Below are positions 53,972-64,000 of a stretch of DNA of 64,000 nt, in pieces; positions within the stretch are counted from its first letter, which is position 1, and every line of letters begins with the position of its first letter. The notes beneath the pieces were generated by a model, which was given only the letters and a program-made list of their open reading frames with translations, ran no database searches and was not told the DNA's origin. Origin of the DNA: Brachypterus glaber (lineage: Eukaryota > Arthropoda > Insecta > Coleoptera > Kateretidae); NCBI GenBank assembly GCA_958510825.1, contig OY294054.1:11796019-11860018 (forward strand), written 5' to 3'. Made by a program: the position numbers and the translations under genes.

Positions 53972-54632
53972 TAAACAAAGAAACAAACTTTCTATATAAT
54001 ATGTGATCTTTTTTGATCTATTTTGTTCGGTCGGTGAATCTCTTCCTTATTAATAACTGTTTTATCTTGTATACTGTACATTTGTAGTATAATAGATAAT
54101 AATTTTTTTAAATCAGTTGTTATTTCTATAAATCATTTTATTTTATTTAACAATTTACTGACACATAAGTTATTTGTGATGTCAAAAATGACTAGGTGAA
54201 CTACTTAATAATGTAAGCCCCGTTGTCAGATTGGTTTGGACTTTTTGAAAAAGTCATTAAATGTCACCAAAATTCACCTATTTGGGAGCTATTTTTAAGG
54301 TGTTCTGGAATGGTTTGAGAGTTAAAAAATTGGCAAATAAGGTCTTTTTAAAAAACCCGTATGTGTGCAAAATCTTATGAACGACAGCAGATGGCCCAAA
54401 AACCGATATCCTCCTTTGCTGTTAATTAATACGAACTGGATTTTCTTAAATTTGTACCTGATTCCCCTTAGTAATAATACTTTTCGCGTTAACTGGATTA
54501 AAATGTTAATTTTTACCAAAAAAAAAAATACCTGTATATTCAGAAATAGGGTTAAAATATTAATGTAAAAACAATTTATTTCAAAAAAAAAATTTTTTGA
54601 AAAAACAATTTTGTTTCATTATTTTTGTAAAT
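53972..54632. other. Non-coding stretch, nothing recognised
   Basis: AT-rich. The open frames at 54322-54568 overlap on both strands and show no motifs. Confidence 0.4.
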
Positions 54633-56102
54633 AAAGGACATGGCACAATTTATAGGGAATTTTGGCCCTCGGTGAAATTCGCTAAATTTTTTATATGTTT
54701 TAGTTTATACTTTTTTAAAAGGAATTAGGAACGCTTCAAGCACTTTGTATGTACAGTTTTTTTTCTATAAGGAAAATAAAAAAATATTTTTGCCCTACAC
54801 TCCTCATAAATATATTTTTCTAGTAGGCATTGTTTCGTTTGACAACTTGTCAGTGAAGGATATTCTGACGTATTTTTGAAGTTTTTTAGACTAAATTGTC
54901 AGTTTTATTGGGAAAAAGTAATGAAATACATATTGAAATTGGACAGAATAATTATATAAGATGAAGAAAAGTGCAACAGAAATACTTCTTAAGGACTAAA
55001 TTAGTGAAATAAGTTATTTGGTAACCTGGTAAAAAGTACTAAAACGTATATAAAATTGAACTAAAGAATGAAATAAGAAGAAAAGCAGAATAGAAATACG
55101 TTTTAAGGGAATCGTTTGTAAAATAATAAGCGATTTTAATGCCGAAAGTGTATCCCTTATTTTTTGTACGGCAAAAAAAAACAATTATTTCCAAAATTCT
55201 ACATAGAAGAAATTGAATATGTGTTTTTGTAATATAATGTACTGGAACCCATGTTAAAACTCCAGAACTTAATAAAATAAGAAGTAAAACAGAACAGAAA
55301 AACTAAGTTGAAAGTGAAATACTGTGTTTCTGCATAGAATAAATTATCCAATATAACTATCATACCGAGGGCTTCATAACAGGGCTGTATCAACCGTGTT
55401 AACATGTAGCAGATATGCCCCTTTGCTATGAAGCCCTCGATATAATTTAAAATATGAACACTAAAAAAAAGGATCAATGAATCAAGAAAATGCATCTTTC
55501 GATTATATTTTAAGCCAAATTCTCTTATTTTTGGACTAGCCTTTCTTATGAACCTAATAACTGGCGCGGGTCTTTGAATGGAAATCCGCGCTCTTCATTT
55601 AAGATGTTAGTCTTAAAATAAGAGAATATGGTGTTGTACTTATCAAAAGACATGTGTCCTTGATTTAATTCTTTTTCACAGTATTACATTAGGACATTTT
55701 TATAAAAAAATAAATAAAATGTTTTCATTTCCTCCCATTCGGGGCATCTGCTGTTGACCACCTTGACGGTTGCATACAAAGCAATTTACTTGAAAAAAAG
55801 GTTCTAAAAGCCATGCTAAATTAATTTTATATTACTAATAATATATAAAAAAATTGACAGACATCAGTTTGACTTATACCAATCAAGCTTTTTTTCTTAA
55901 TCATTAAGCTAATTAAACTTATTTTTATGAGGAGTTTGGGGCAAAAATATTTTTTTATTTTCGTTATAGAAAAAAAACTGTACATACAAAGTGCTTGAAA
56001 CATTCCTAATTCCTTTTTAAAAAGCATAAACTAAAACACATAAAAAATTTAGCGAATTTCACCGAGGGCCAAAATTCCCTATAAATTGTGCCATGTCCTT
56101 TC
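54633..56102. mobile_element. Long-TIR element, about 1.47 kb
   Basis: The left end AAAGGACATGGCACAATTTA then GGGAATTTTGGCCCTCGGTG and the inverted right end CACCGAGGGCCAAAATTCCC ... CCATGTCCTTT are about 185-bp terminal repeats, with AAGTGCTTGAA and TGTACATACAAAG words inside. The interior has no recognisable transposase. An 82-nt hairpin is nested at 55362-55443. Confidence 0.8.
55362..55443. repeat. 82-nt hairpin
   Basis: ATACCGAGGGCTTCATAACA and the inverted GCTATGAAGCCCTCGATAT form a stem of about 18 bp with one or two mismatches around a 40-base loop. TA lies at both ends, so it is probably a very short TA-flanked MITE. Confidence 0.6.
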
Positions 56103-56155
56103 TTTAAGTAAAAATATTTTTTTGTTAGCAGCAGCATTTTATTCATGCAACATGA

Positions 56156-56337
56156 AGTCGTATTAAAGGTGAAAGTGGCTTGCAAAACAACTACGATATT
56201 TCAAGAGAGCTTTGACACAGATTCTTGAAATTTGGAACAAAGATTTTCTTAGTAGGAAAAAATTGTTCCAAATTTCAAGTCTTCAAATATCGTATCGTAA
56301 AGTTGTTTTGCAAGCGACTTGCACCTTTAATACGACT
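56156..56337. mobile_element. Foldback MITE, 182 bp
   Basis: AGTCGTATTAAAGGTGAAAG and the inverted CACCTTTAATACGACT are the ends. CTTGCAAAACAACT / AGTTGTTTTGCAAG and TGAAATTTGGAACAA / TTGTTCCAAATTTCA continue the arms to a centre near 56263. Confidence 0.8.
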
Positions 56338-56579
56338 ATAGTTCCGAAGAGGGAAGTTATAACTCTATAAATAGGGTACCTATCAAAACAATGCAAGCGT
56401 TAGTCTCTCACTCTCTTTAGATTTATATTTTAGGGAAGTTTTTAATATGTTTACTTCCCTTATCTTAACAGAAACAACCAAATGTGCCAAAAAACCTGAC
56501 TACGAAAAAATGCACGTGCTCCATTGGGTGGACCTTTTTATTATCTTTAAATTTAGGTATACCTAGAAAATTCTAAAAA

Positions 56580-57182
56580 ATATGAGAGTGATCGAATATA
56601 AAAGGTTTTTAATTAATAACTCTGGTACCTTTTAAGCTACAGCGACAAGATTTTGCATGTATACTAGTATTAATAAGGGCAATAAGTTTATGTTAATTTA
56701 TTTTGTTAAATTTATCCAGAGGCGTCCCTAGACGGAAAAATGTATTAGCCTTAACACATTTTTGCCCCAAACTTGTGTACTTTTTTGGATTTTTTGTAAA
56801 AAATATGGATTCCTTGAGTAAAAATACATAAAAAAGTCATATAGTTTAATACAGTAGGAGCAACCGTTTTCAAAAAAATGCAATTAAAAGGAAGTAACAT
56901 TTTGTTCCACCAAAAACTTTATAAAAGGCTATGACTCCTTTAATATTAAATTTAGGTGTTTTGGTTAAGAATACTTTTTCGTCAGTTTTAAATGAAGAAT
57001 CACACTGCAGCATTAAAATTTTGTTGATGCTTTTTTTTGTTCCCCATTCAACATGTCATCTTCGAAGGGCTGTAGCTCCCTTAGGGCCCATTTCGGGACC
57101 AACCTTTAAAGAAACTTTTTTTCATATTTTTGGATATAGAATCACCTCTTAAATTTTGGCATGGCAGTTACTGATCACCCTG
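56580..57182. mobile_element. Distant relative of the F3 foldback, one arm
   Basis: AACTCTGGTACCTTTTAAGC, GCCCCAAACTTGTGTACTTT, GATTCCTTGAGTAAAAATAC, CAGTAGGAGCAACCGTTTTC, GAAGGGCTGTAGCTCCCTTA and AGAATCACCTCTTAAATTTT occur in the order of one arm of 43000-44154. It ends in GATCACCCTG then TA at 57182. The opposite arm is not recognised. Confidence 0.55.
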
Positions 57183-57357
57183 TATAAGAATATGCATCAA
57201 CGGAGAATATATTCTCTTCGTTATATACAAATCAAAATATTCATGATTTAAGATAAAATTAATATAAATATACATATTAATTAAAAAAAAAATAATTAAC
57301 AATCAAGTTAAATAATAGTAACAAATAAGTAAAAAAAAAAAGAAATAAATAAACTAT
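57183..57357. other. A-rich stretch next to the USP exon
   Basis: Contains runs of A on the plus strand, which are T on the gene strand. No 3' poly(A) tract on the gene strand is visible, so there is no direct sign of a retrocopy. Confidence 0.5.
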
Positions 57358-58062
57358 TCAAGTATATGATTTTTGACTTTCTTGTTCGTACAATAATATG
57401 TAAGCATTCCCTGATACGATGGATGTTGGTGAAATTGAAGATACCCTAGAGTCGTTGTATTCGTGCCACGTATGATTATAGGGATGTTTACAATAGGCGG
57501 TGTAGTGTCCGCTATACGTGGTACTACTGTGATTTGAAATGGCGTATAAGTTGTATTTGGAGGGTGCAACGGACTCTGCTGCATAATTGCTCATATCTAA
57601 TTCTTCTAGGGGGAAGTCTACGGTGACTTTGAGCTTACTTTGAAACTGTGTCATCGGGGAGAAGCGTTTAAGGTGAATTACTAATATTTTTGGGAATTTT
57701 TGAATTCTAAAGAATTTTGTGCATTTTCTGCGCTTTTTGCATTTTGAACATGTAGGTTTTTCATCACCGTCCAACGATTCTTCCCGTGTGAAGGATTCCA
57801 AACAATGTGATAAACTTAATTGACCGATGTGTTGTGGAAGAGAGAGAGAGAAAGGTCCCAGAATGGTTCGAATGTGACGGAACAATGGCTGCAATAGGTG
57901 CATTTGAGGGTGGATTTCAGTTGTCCTACGAAGAGGTCCAAAATGCGAGAGTCGTCCATCCGGAGGTATCTGGACCATGATTCGGCAGATTTTTCATTAT
58001 CAGTTAATTTTTCATCTATTTTGGTAAAAATAGATTTAAGAACATTTTTCTGTGTACAATAT
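57358..58062 (-). pseudogene. Usp2-like ubiquitin protease, terminal exon, frameshifted
   Basis: The C-terminal half of a USP (peptidase C19) domain that would remove ubiquitin from substrates. In order on the minus strand: [38 protein letters not shown], the first zinc-ribbon pair (CTYC), [11 protein letters not shown]; then, after a frame change in the GA/CT tract at about 57838-57852, HCLESFTREESLDGDEKPTC with the second pair (CSKC), IQKFPKILVIHLKRFSP, the His box SGHYTAYCKHP and the Asp box WHEYNDSRVSSISP. The stop is at 57358-57360. A pyrimidine tract and AG at 58063-58064 give a plausible acceptor, so it reads as a last exon, not a retrocopy. The Cys box lies in unseen exons. One CT unit fewer would restore the frame. 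Family-conserved NHSG is NHSS here and LFYE is LLYE, favouring a decaying duplicate over a sequencing error. The single long open part is 57358-57978. Confidence 0.75.
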
Positions 58063-58349
58063 CTAAAAAGTGGGTGAATTAAATGTTAAAAATTTATCGT
58101 CCATGATACAAAAATTAAACATTAGAAGGCAAACTGTGTACATTACCTACCTACTGTTTTACCCTAATTTGGTATCATCAGCACAGTAAATTCCCAGTGG
58201 CCTAATGTTCTTCCTAGTTAAAAAGAAAAGAAAAAAAAAAGATAAATTAAAGAAGCTGTTTAGAGATATATATTACAGTGCTTCGCATTCTGTAATATAC
58301 TCCTCGAAGTTGAAAGTAGCTTTTTCCTGGTGAAGTTTTTTTAACTTAG
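58063..58349. other. Apparent intron side of the Usp2-like exon
   Basis: No further USP blocks (Cys box, QQDAQEF-type) were found here or elsewhere in the window. The sequence looks like ordinary AT-rich intron or intergenic DNA. Confidence 0.45.
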
Positions 58350-59749
58350 GGTAAAACCCCCAATTATTGGCAATTTTTCACATATATTTAATTATAACTT
58401 TTTAAATATTTCATGTTATAAAGAATAAAATATTTTACATCATTTATTAGTTATTGTATTTTATATATTATATAAAATTTAAACTGAGATCTTAATAATA
58501 TTAAAGATTTTTTTAAATTAATTACAACAATACACAATTTCGTATTATTGGCACCTTTTTGCTAATGATTGGCATCTAAATTTTTCTATTATTGGCATCT
58601 AATTTTTGCTTTAAAGCAACGGAAAAATATTACTGAGTACCTAATTTTTGTTGAATAATAAACATTTTACTATCAAAATAAAATATTTAAATTGGAATAT
58701 TGCAGTTTTATACATATTAACTTAAGGCTGTAAACAAAAACTCAAATTTATTTTAGAACTACAAAATTCTAGATATCTTTATTTTAAAATTAAAATATTA
58801 GTTACCTAATACTAATTTGTATCTATAAAATAATACCTAGTTACCTGGGTACACTTATCTAAAAGAATTATTATGCTTTTAGACTAATTTTGATGCGCAA
58901 GTTTTGCATACAATAAACCTGTGCCAATAATAGGAGTTTAATATAATTTGGACACCCATTATGGGCACCGCGATAAAAAATTAAATTCTAAAGAAAAATT
59001 AAGTGTATAGACAGAATAAAGTGTAAAATGTATATACGTACATATGTATTGAAGAAAAACTGTAAGTTTTTTATTAAACGCTGTTTAGAACGAATTTATT
59101 TAAAATAGGTTTTTAGCTAAACCTGTATCTTTTGTATAATAGTCCACCCGCTTTAAAATACGGTTTTGGTTTTTTCTTATATCAGATGTGGCAATACCTA
59201 TGTATATTTAACCGTACAAGTAATAAATCTATTCAATTTTATTTTATTTATTCCATTAATTTAGCATTTTAACTGGTTGTCAATAATTGGAATAGGATTT
59301 TTACTAAAGAGGCTAATTATTGACACCTGTGCCAATAATTAGAATTTAGTTTAATTTTGTATACCAATTGTTGGCACTTTCGAAATTAAATAAAAATGTA
59401 AAGAAGTGTTTAAAGCTAATTAATAAGTAGAATGCATATACTTACTAAAATTATCGAGAAAAAATAGTGTCCGTCAATAAAAGACTTTTACTAACCTTCT
59501 ATTTAAAGCACGTCCTTAGCACAAACCTTAAAAATTCACACATACGTAGTTCACACGAAACTAGTAAGACTCTCCTGCCCAGGGGGGGGGAATAGTTTTT
59601 TCGCATTTAAAGTATAATATTTAGCAATATTGCCACTTCATAAAAAAATAGTTAGATTAAGGTATCAATGGAGATTTTTTTTATATAAACGAAAATATCA
59701 CTCCAGTGCCAATAATTAGCGGAGTGCCAACGATTGGGGGTTTTACCCC
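58350..59749. mobile_element. 1.4-kb TIR element with dispersed TGCCAATAATT words
   Basis: GGGTAAAACCCCCAATTATT then GGCA on the left and TGCCAACGATTGGGGGTTTT then ACCCC on the right are inverted for about 24 bases. TTATTGGCA or its complement recurs at about 58361, 58544, 58564, 58587, 58922, 59314 (TGACA variant), 59329, 59364, 59707 and 59725, in both orientations. There is no open frame of note, so it is non-autonomous. The repeated word is a likely transposase-binding site. Confidence 0.7.
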
Positions 59750-59941
59750 AATTAAATTGTTTTGGAATATGTCTTATTAAAATATTGAACTCAATTTCTG
59801 CATCACTTTGTATTAATTAAATATGGGATGGTCGTCGGCTGCTTGACAATGAGCAAGATGAATTAAAGCCCAATAGTTTGCATTCTTGACAAGTCCTTTC
59901 AATAAGGTCCTTCGAGTTAAGTATTTGGACTAACTATTCTA
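59750..59941. other. Spacer, nothing recognised
   Basis: Short AT-rich interval between the TGCCAATAATT element and the following F1 foldback. Confidence 0.4.
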
Positions 59942-60815
59942 CAGTCAAGCCAAATAATAAATTTAAATTTCAATAAATGTACACTTTCTGATATTTTAAA
60001 GGGTACTAGTGGATGGTAACAGAACACTCCTGTAAGTTTTTCACCTGGTGTTTTGCCTATGGGGTGTCCGCTATCTTGAATTTTAGGGGTGAGTTGCTTA
60101 ATATGCATCTTACGATAAAAATCTATATAACCAATTTTGTTAAGGAGGAAATTTCCAACAATTTTTGTTGGAATCATTTTTTAATTTATTAATAACAATG
60201 GAGTTAATTTAAAAATAGTCATGTTGGAGGTTAAATTGGTTTTTTCCATTTTTCAGCTAAATTATTCATCGGAATATAAAAATGGTTATGAGCAAACTTG
60301 TAGTTTCATATACTATAAATTTTCATAGGTACTTTGGTACCGTTACAGAGGGCGCAACTCGACTTTCACCGCCCACTGTAAGCGTAAAACAATACGTATG
60401 AAAACGAATAACATATAAACCTTATAGAAAATTTCAAGAGCTACAAGTTTTCTCATAACCATTTTTAACCTCCAACGAATAATTTGGCTGAAAAATCGAA
60501 AAGTCCAAACCAATTTCACACCCAACATGGCCATTTTTGAATATTTATAACTCGATTGTTATTAATATATCATAATAAAAGAAATTATCAAACTAAAATT
60601 GTTGTAAATTTTCTCCTAAACAAAATTAGTTATATGCATTTTTATAGTAAGATGCATATTTAGCGAGACAACCGCACTCACCCCTAAAGTTTAAGATAGC
60701 GGACATCCCTTAAGCAAATCACCCGGTAAAAAACTAACAGGAGTGTTCTGCTACCATCCACTACTACCCCTTAAAATATCAGCCAGTATACATTTATTGC
60801 AATTTAACACAGGCA
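59942..60815. mobile_element. Foldback element family F1, copy 2 (near full)
   Basis: Arms mirror around about 60355. Outer blocks are GATATTTTAAAGGGTACTAG with TGGATGGTAACAGAACACTC and the inverted GAGTGTTCTGCTACCATCCA with CTACTACCCCTTAAAATATC. Inner blocks match 17142-17890. The right arm is cut just before AACACAGG, where copy 3 begins. Confidence 0.85.
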
Positions 60816-60817
60816 AT

Positions 60818-61445
60818 GGTTTTTTCTTTTATTTTTCAGCCAAATTATTCAGAGGATAATGGTTATGAGCAAACTTGTAGCTCTTGAAATTAATTATAAG
60901 TTTTATACAATATGAATTTTCATAGTTATTTTTGTACGATTATAGAGGGCTCAACTCGACTTTCAGCGCCCACTGTAACCGTACCAAAATACATCGAAAT
61001 AAAAATTTATAAAACTTATAGAGAATTTCAAGAGCTACACGTTTGCTGGCAAGTCCTTTTATCCTCCGATGAATAATTTGGCTTAAAAATCGAAAAAAAA
61101 AACAATTTCACCATTTTTGGATATTTATTTAACTCGATTGTTAATAATATATTAAGAAAATAAAACAACAAAAGTTGTTGGTAATTTCCTCCTTAACAAA
61201 TTTGGTTTGGTAATTCCTCCTTAACAAAATTGGTATTATGCATTTTTATCGTAAGGTGCATATTGAGCGAGATAACCGAACCCACTCCTAAAATTCAAGA
61301 TAGTGAACAACCCTTAGGCAAATTACACGGTGAAAAACTAAGAGGAATGTACTGTTACCATCCACTACTACCCTTCAAAATATCAGCCCGTGTGCATTTA
61401 TTGCAATTTCAACATATGAATTCCTCTTTATTTGACTGGACTTTT
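60818..61445. mobile_element. Foldback element family F1, copy 3 (right arm and centre)
   Basis: It starts inside the arm at TTTTTCAGCCAAATTATTCA, passes the centre (ATAGAGGGCTCAACTCGACT, GCGCCCACTGTAACCG) and runs the whole right arm to TTTATTTGACTGGAC. A short local duplication of TCCTCCTTAACAAA(A/T)TTGG occurs at 61188-61230. Confidence 0.8.
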
Positions 61446-62248
61446 TTTTCGCGTTGCTGTTGTCATAGAAAAAATTACAGAATCTGGTTAACTTGGAAAA
61501 AATATTGTTAATAAATAAACAAGCAGTGAAGATATACAGGGTGTCTCAACGAAGCCGACTCGGTCGATATATAGTAATGTATCCACGTTAGAGAAAAACT
61601 TTAAAGGGAAAGTTGTATGGTTTTAAAAAAGGCATATTCTAAAAATATTTTGAAACATACAGGATGGTCCTCCTAGGGTGGGTAACGTCTGATTTAATTT
61701 TTTCAGAATCAAGTTTCTATATCAAAAAATAAAATTTAACAAAAAAAAAAATAAGTTGCCCTGTAAAGGCGTTCATAAGTGACCAATCGACCAAAAGATT
61801 GACCGACCGATTCACCGACCGACAATTTTTTTTTGTTTGAAATTGATTTATATTGTGATATAAATAAAACAAAAAAGTTCCTACGCAAAAAAATTAAATA
61901 TTTTGCACGAATACAAGGCTTCTCCAAAATTTTGAGAACATTAAAATGGAAAAGCAATACCGGGGACAAAAACTAAAAGTGTACCAGTCGACGTACACTC
62001 TCGGTAATGCAATACATTTTCAAGATAGTCAGTTAATAATGCAAAAAATATAGGGACTTTTAATGTAACGTAAGCAACGAATCCCCTTGTAATGTAAGCA
62101 TTAGATATTTCATCTTTTCAACATAACTCAGCAATTGTTAAAGATTTAAAACATTTTAGCCTGATTTCTTAAACATTTTAAAATGCACATTTAGTTTTAA
62201 AAAGATTTTATATTCTGGAATAGAACAGAAATTTAAAGATACATGTAT
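61446..62248. other. Non-coding stretch with repeat fragments
   Basis: ATACAGGGTGTCTCAACGAA at 61536 resembles a TA-flanked element's left end; its partner may be ACAGGATGGTCC near 61662. A GACCGACCGATTC block at 61800-61935 is a second copy of the 38041 repeat. Confidence 0.45.
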
Positions 62249-62414
62249 GCTTTGACACACGGATCTGTGGCTACGGAAAATAGTTGAAGAATGTGTGTGC
62301 AAGCGAGAGGCCTGTTGCAGGCAAGCACGCCTTATAACGCTTTTGACGGAAAGAAGAGAGCGCGCATGATACCTCCCGCTTTCGTCTGAGATTTTATGCC
62401 ATATGGAGAACTAT
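62249..62414. repeat. GC-rich 170-bp dispersed repeat, copy 3
   Basis: CACACGGATCTGTGGCTACG, AATGTGTGTGCAAGCGAGAG, CAAGCACGCCTTATAACGCT and AAGAAGAGAGCGCGCATGAT match copies at 11063 and 12577 in the same orientation. Confidence 0.85.
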
Positions 62415-62589
62415 ACTTAAGTCAAAAATTATTAATTTATCACAAATTAAACTTATTATACTAATTATAAATATGTGTTGTTATTTTTATTTACTAAAAA
62501 TAAATATTGTATTTAAATATTATGCCTTTTAATATACGCAATTGACTTTATGCATTTAAAAGTTAACGTAAGCTACGCTGCAATTACCC

Positions 62590-63230
62590 TGGTCGGTTTT
62601 TGACGATTTTGGAAACTTGAAAACAACGTATAATACTTTTCTACCCATGAGACAGCGAAGAGATGAATATTATAAATGCTGTTTAAATTTTTGAAATGAA
62701 AATATAATTTTTTCGAATCCTTTCCGTAAAGTTAATTTATTTATGCACCGTTCAAAAGCTTATTTAAATACATCTGTAAGTATTATATAAGTATATAATA
62801 ACAAGCCGTGAAGATATGATAAGTGAAAAATGGGAAAGCTTTTTTACTGGGCAGTGTATTTTTTATTTTTTTCAAAAAAAAAATTAAAAAAAAAAAATTT
62901 TCATAAAATTTTCGTTTTTCAAATAAAATTCTTTTTTTAAAAGACGAAAACAATTTGATTTTTTTTTAAACTAACCCCCAATAACTTTTTCGTTTTTGGG
63001 AAGAGGGTTCTTCCCCTCATAGAACTTGATTTTCCTGAAAATTACGAGTCGATCTGATTATTCGTTCTTGAGTTATATTGTCCACAAAAAAACGTAACAT
63101 CGAACGTAAGGATGGACCGGGGTTACATTTTCAAAATTTCTTATTTTTTTAGGGCGTTTTTTGGCGATTTTGGAAAATTTGAAACTTCCCTATAATACCA
63201 TTCTAGCCCTACGTACTGTGAATATTATAT
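62590..63230. repeat. AACAAAAAAGTTATG dispersed repeat, copy 3 (inverted)
   Basis: Inverted relative to 14640 and 46770: CCCCCAATAACTTTTTCGTT, CATAGAACTTGATTTTCCTG, GTCGATCTGATTATTCGTTC, and the terminus GGCGATTTTGGAAAATTTGA ... ATACCATTCTAGCCCTACG. A second, similar terminus (GACGATTTTGGAAACTTGAA) is at 62598, so it may be a tandem or nested pair. Confidence 0.55.
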
Positions 63231-63781
63231 AAAGAATTAAATAATTTAAACCCCAAAAATGATCGATTCCATTTTTAATTTCTTTATCTTGTATTTTTGA
63301 AGGATGTGTTATTCAATACATTTTATCAGCTAACACCTATTGTTTATAATTTTAACTGTTTAATAAATATATAACTTCATGTTAAAATCGTACATTCAAC
63401 TAAAAACCAATTTCACAAATTGATGCGGAAATCAGATCTGAATTCGGTGAGCGGAAATGTATTGAAATCTAGCCTTTTCAGCGTTGTCCAAATCCTCGAA
63501 GACCCGATATTTTCCAATATAGGTAGTTAACCCTTAAGTGCTACCGTGTTTTGTAGTGACGTTTATACTATATTATTTATACTATAGTATTCGAGCACTT
63601 CAATTTTGTGATATACTTTTTCACAAAAAATATTTTTTAATCGATTTTGATAGATATCATGATCAGAGTTTCATAAAAATCGAAAAATCAATATTTCTTG
63701 TCTTGTGTCGATTTCGAGAAAAAATTAAGACAAGATTTTAATTTAAAATACACTGCCCAGAAAAGAGCTTTCCCATTTTTT
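62825..63781. repeat. 36-bp inverted pair enclosing the preceding repeat
   Basis: AAAAATGGGAAAGCTTTTTT with ACTGGGCAGTGTATTTT at 62825-62861 and the inverted AAAATACACTGCCCAG with AAAAGAGCTTTCCCATTTTT at 63746-63781. It could be the ends of one element, or the facing ends of two TA-flanked elements (CACTGCCCAG next to TA). Confidence 0.5.
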
Positions 63782-63821
63782 ACCTCCGCGCGTGAAATGG
63801 ATTTTTATTATCAGATTCACT

Positions 63822-64000
63822 TTCAGCAACCTTAAAAACCCTAATATACCAATTTTCATGAAAACTATCCCACACCTCTCAAGGGGTGGAGTTAAAATTT
63901 TTTTATTGCCTTTCAGCAACATCAAAATCGCCAATACTTTCAGCAACCTTAAAAACCCTAATATACAAATTTTCACGAAAACTACCCCCCACCCCTCAGG
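63822..64000. repeat. Tandem repeat with about 120-bp unit, cut by the window end
   Basis: TTTCAGCAACCTTAAAAACC then CTAATATACCAATTTTCATG, AAAACTATCCCACACCTCTC at 63822 recurs at 63940 with few changes. A GCAACATCAAAATCGCC variant lies between them. The core TTTCAGCAAC is the complement of the GTTGCTGAAA word near 23330. Confidence 0.75.

Noticed and set aside
54633..56102. LTR retrotransposon
   Set aside because: The terminal repeats are inverted, not direct, and no primer-binding site or gag/pol trace is present.
57354..57584. Second minus-strand frame under the USP exon
   Set aside because: It is a shadow frame of the Usp2-like coding sequence.

Overview
The window looks like repeat-dominated intergenic or intronic DNA from an insect with a large, AT-rich genome. 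A beetle is my guess, but nothing in the sequence fixes the order. Almost none of it is host coding sequence. The one recognisable host-type gene segment is the terminal exon of a Usp2-like ubiquitin-specific protease on the minus strand (57358-58062). It reads well across the zinc-ribbon and His/Asp boxes but is broken by a 2-base frameshift in a CT/GA microsatellite. Its upstream exons, including the catalytic-Cys box, are not visible. All other coding traces belong to transposable elements: an RNase H-bearing non-LTR retrotransposon 3' end (19269-20010, minus), three CR1/jockey-like LINE C-termini (8491-8886 plus; 36683-37290 minus; 42440-42999 minus), a dead Tc1/mariner-type transposase (18180-18700, minus) and a doubtful pogo-like C-terminal remnant (36371-36508).

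Layout. 1-7.2 kb: two tRNA-derived SINEs, long palindromes, and small PIF/Harbinger-like (TTA-flanked), hAT-like (8-bp TSD) and TA-flanked MITEs. 8-14 kb: a LINE 3' end with a tetranucleotide tail, a Penelope/hammerhead-like motif, a GC-rich 170-bp repeat present three times in the window (one copy split by a LINE with a 7-bp TSD), MITEs and an 11-bp minisatellite. 15.5-16.6 kb: a hAT-like element whose interior is three tandem arrays. 17-21.3 kb: foldback elements, the mariner remnant, the RNase H LINE and a 1.1-kb palindrome. 22-34 kb: a dense run of TA-flanked inverted-repeat elements. 36-44 kb: LINE fragments, a 580-bp hAT element, and a 1.15-kb foldback inserted into a LINE. 45-57 kb: nested foldbacks, including a piggyBac-like MITE with TTAA ends. 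57.3-58.1 kb: the Usp2-like exon. 58.3-59.75 kb: an inverted-repeat element with about ten scattered TGCCAATAATT-like words. 60-61.5 kb: two more copies of the foldback seen at 17 kb.

The genes do not form a pathway. The unifying theme is layered insertion by several DNA-transposon superfamilies, many of them near-perfect inverted repeats with TA, TTA, TTAA or 8-bp duplications, plus truncated LINEs. No CRISPR array, operon, rRNA or intact tRNA gene was seen. Coordinates of repeats were read by eye and may be off by several bases, more for degenerate ends.
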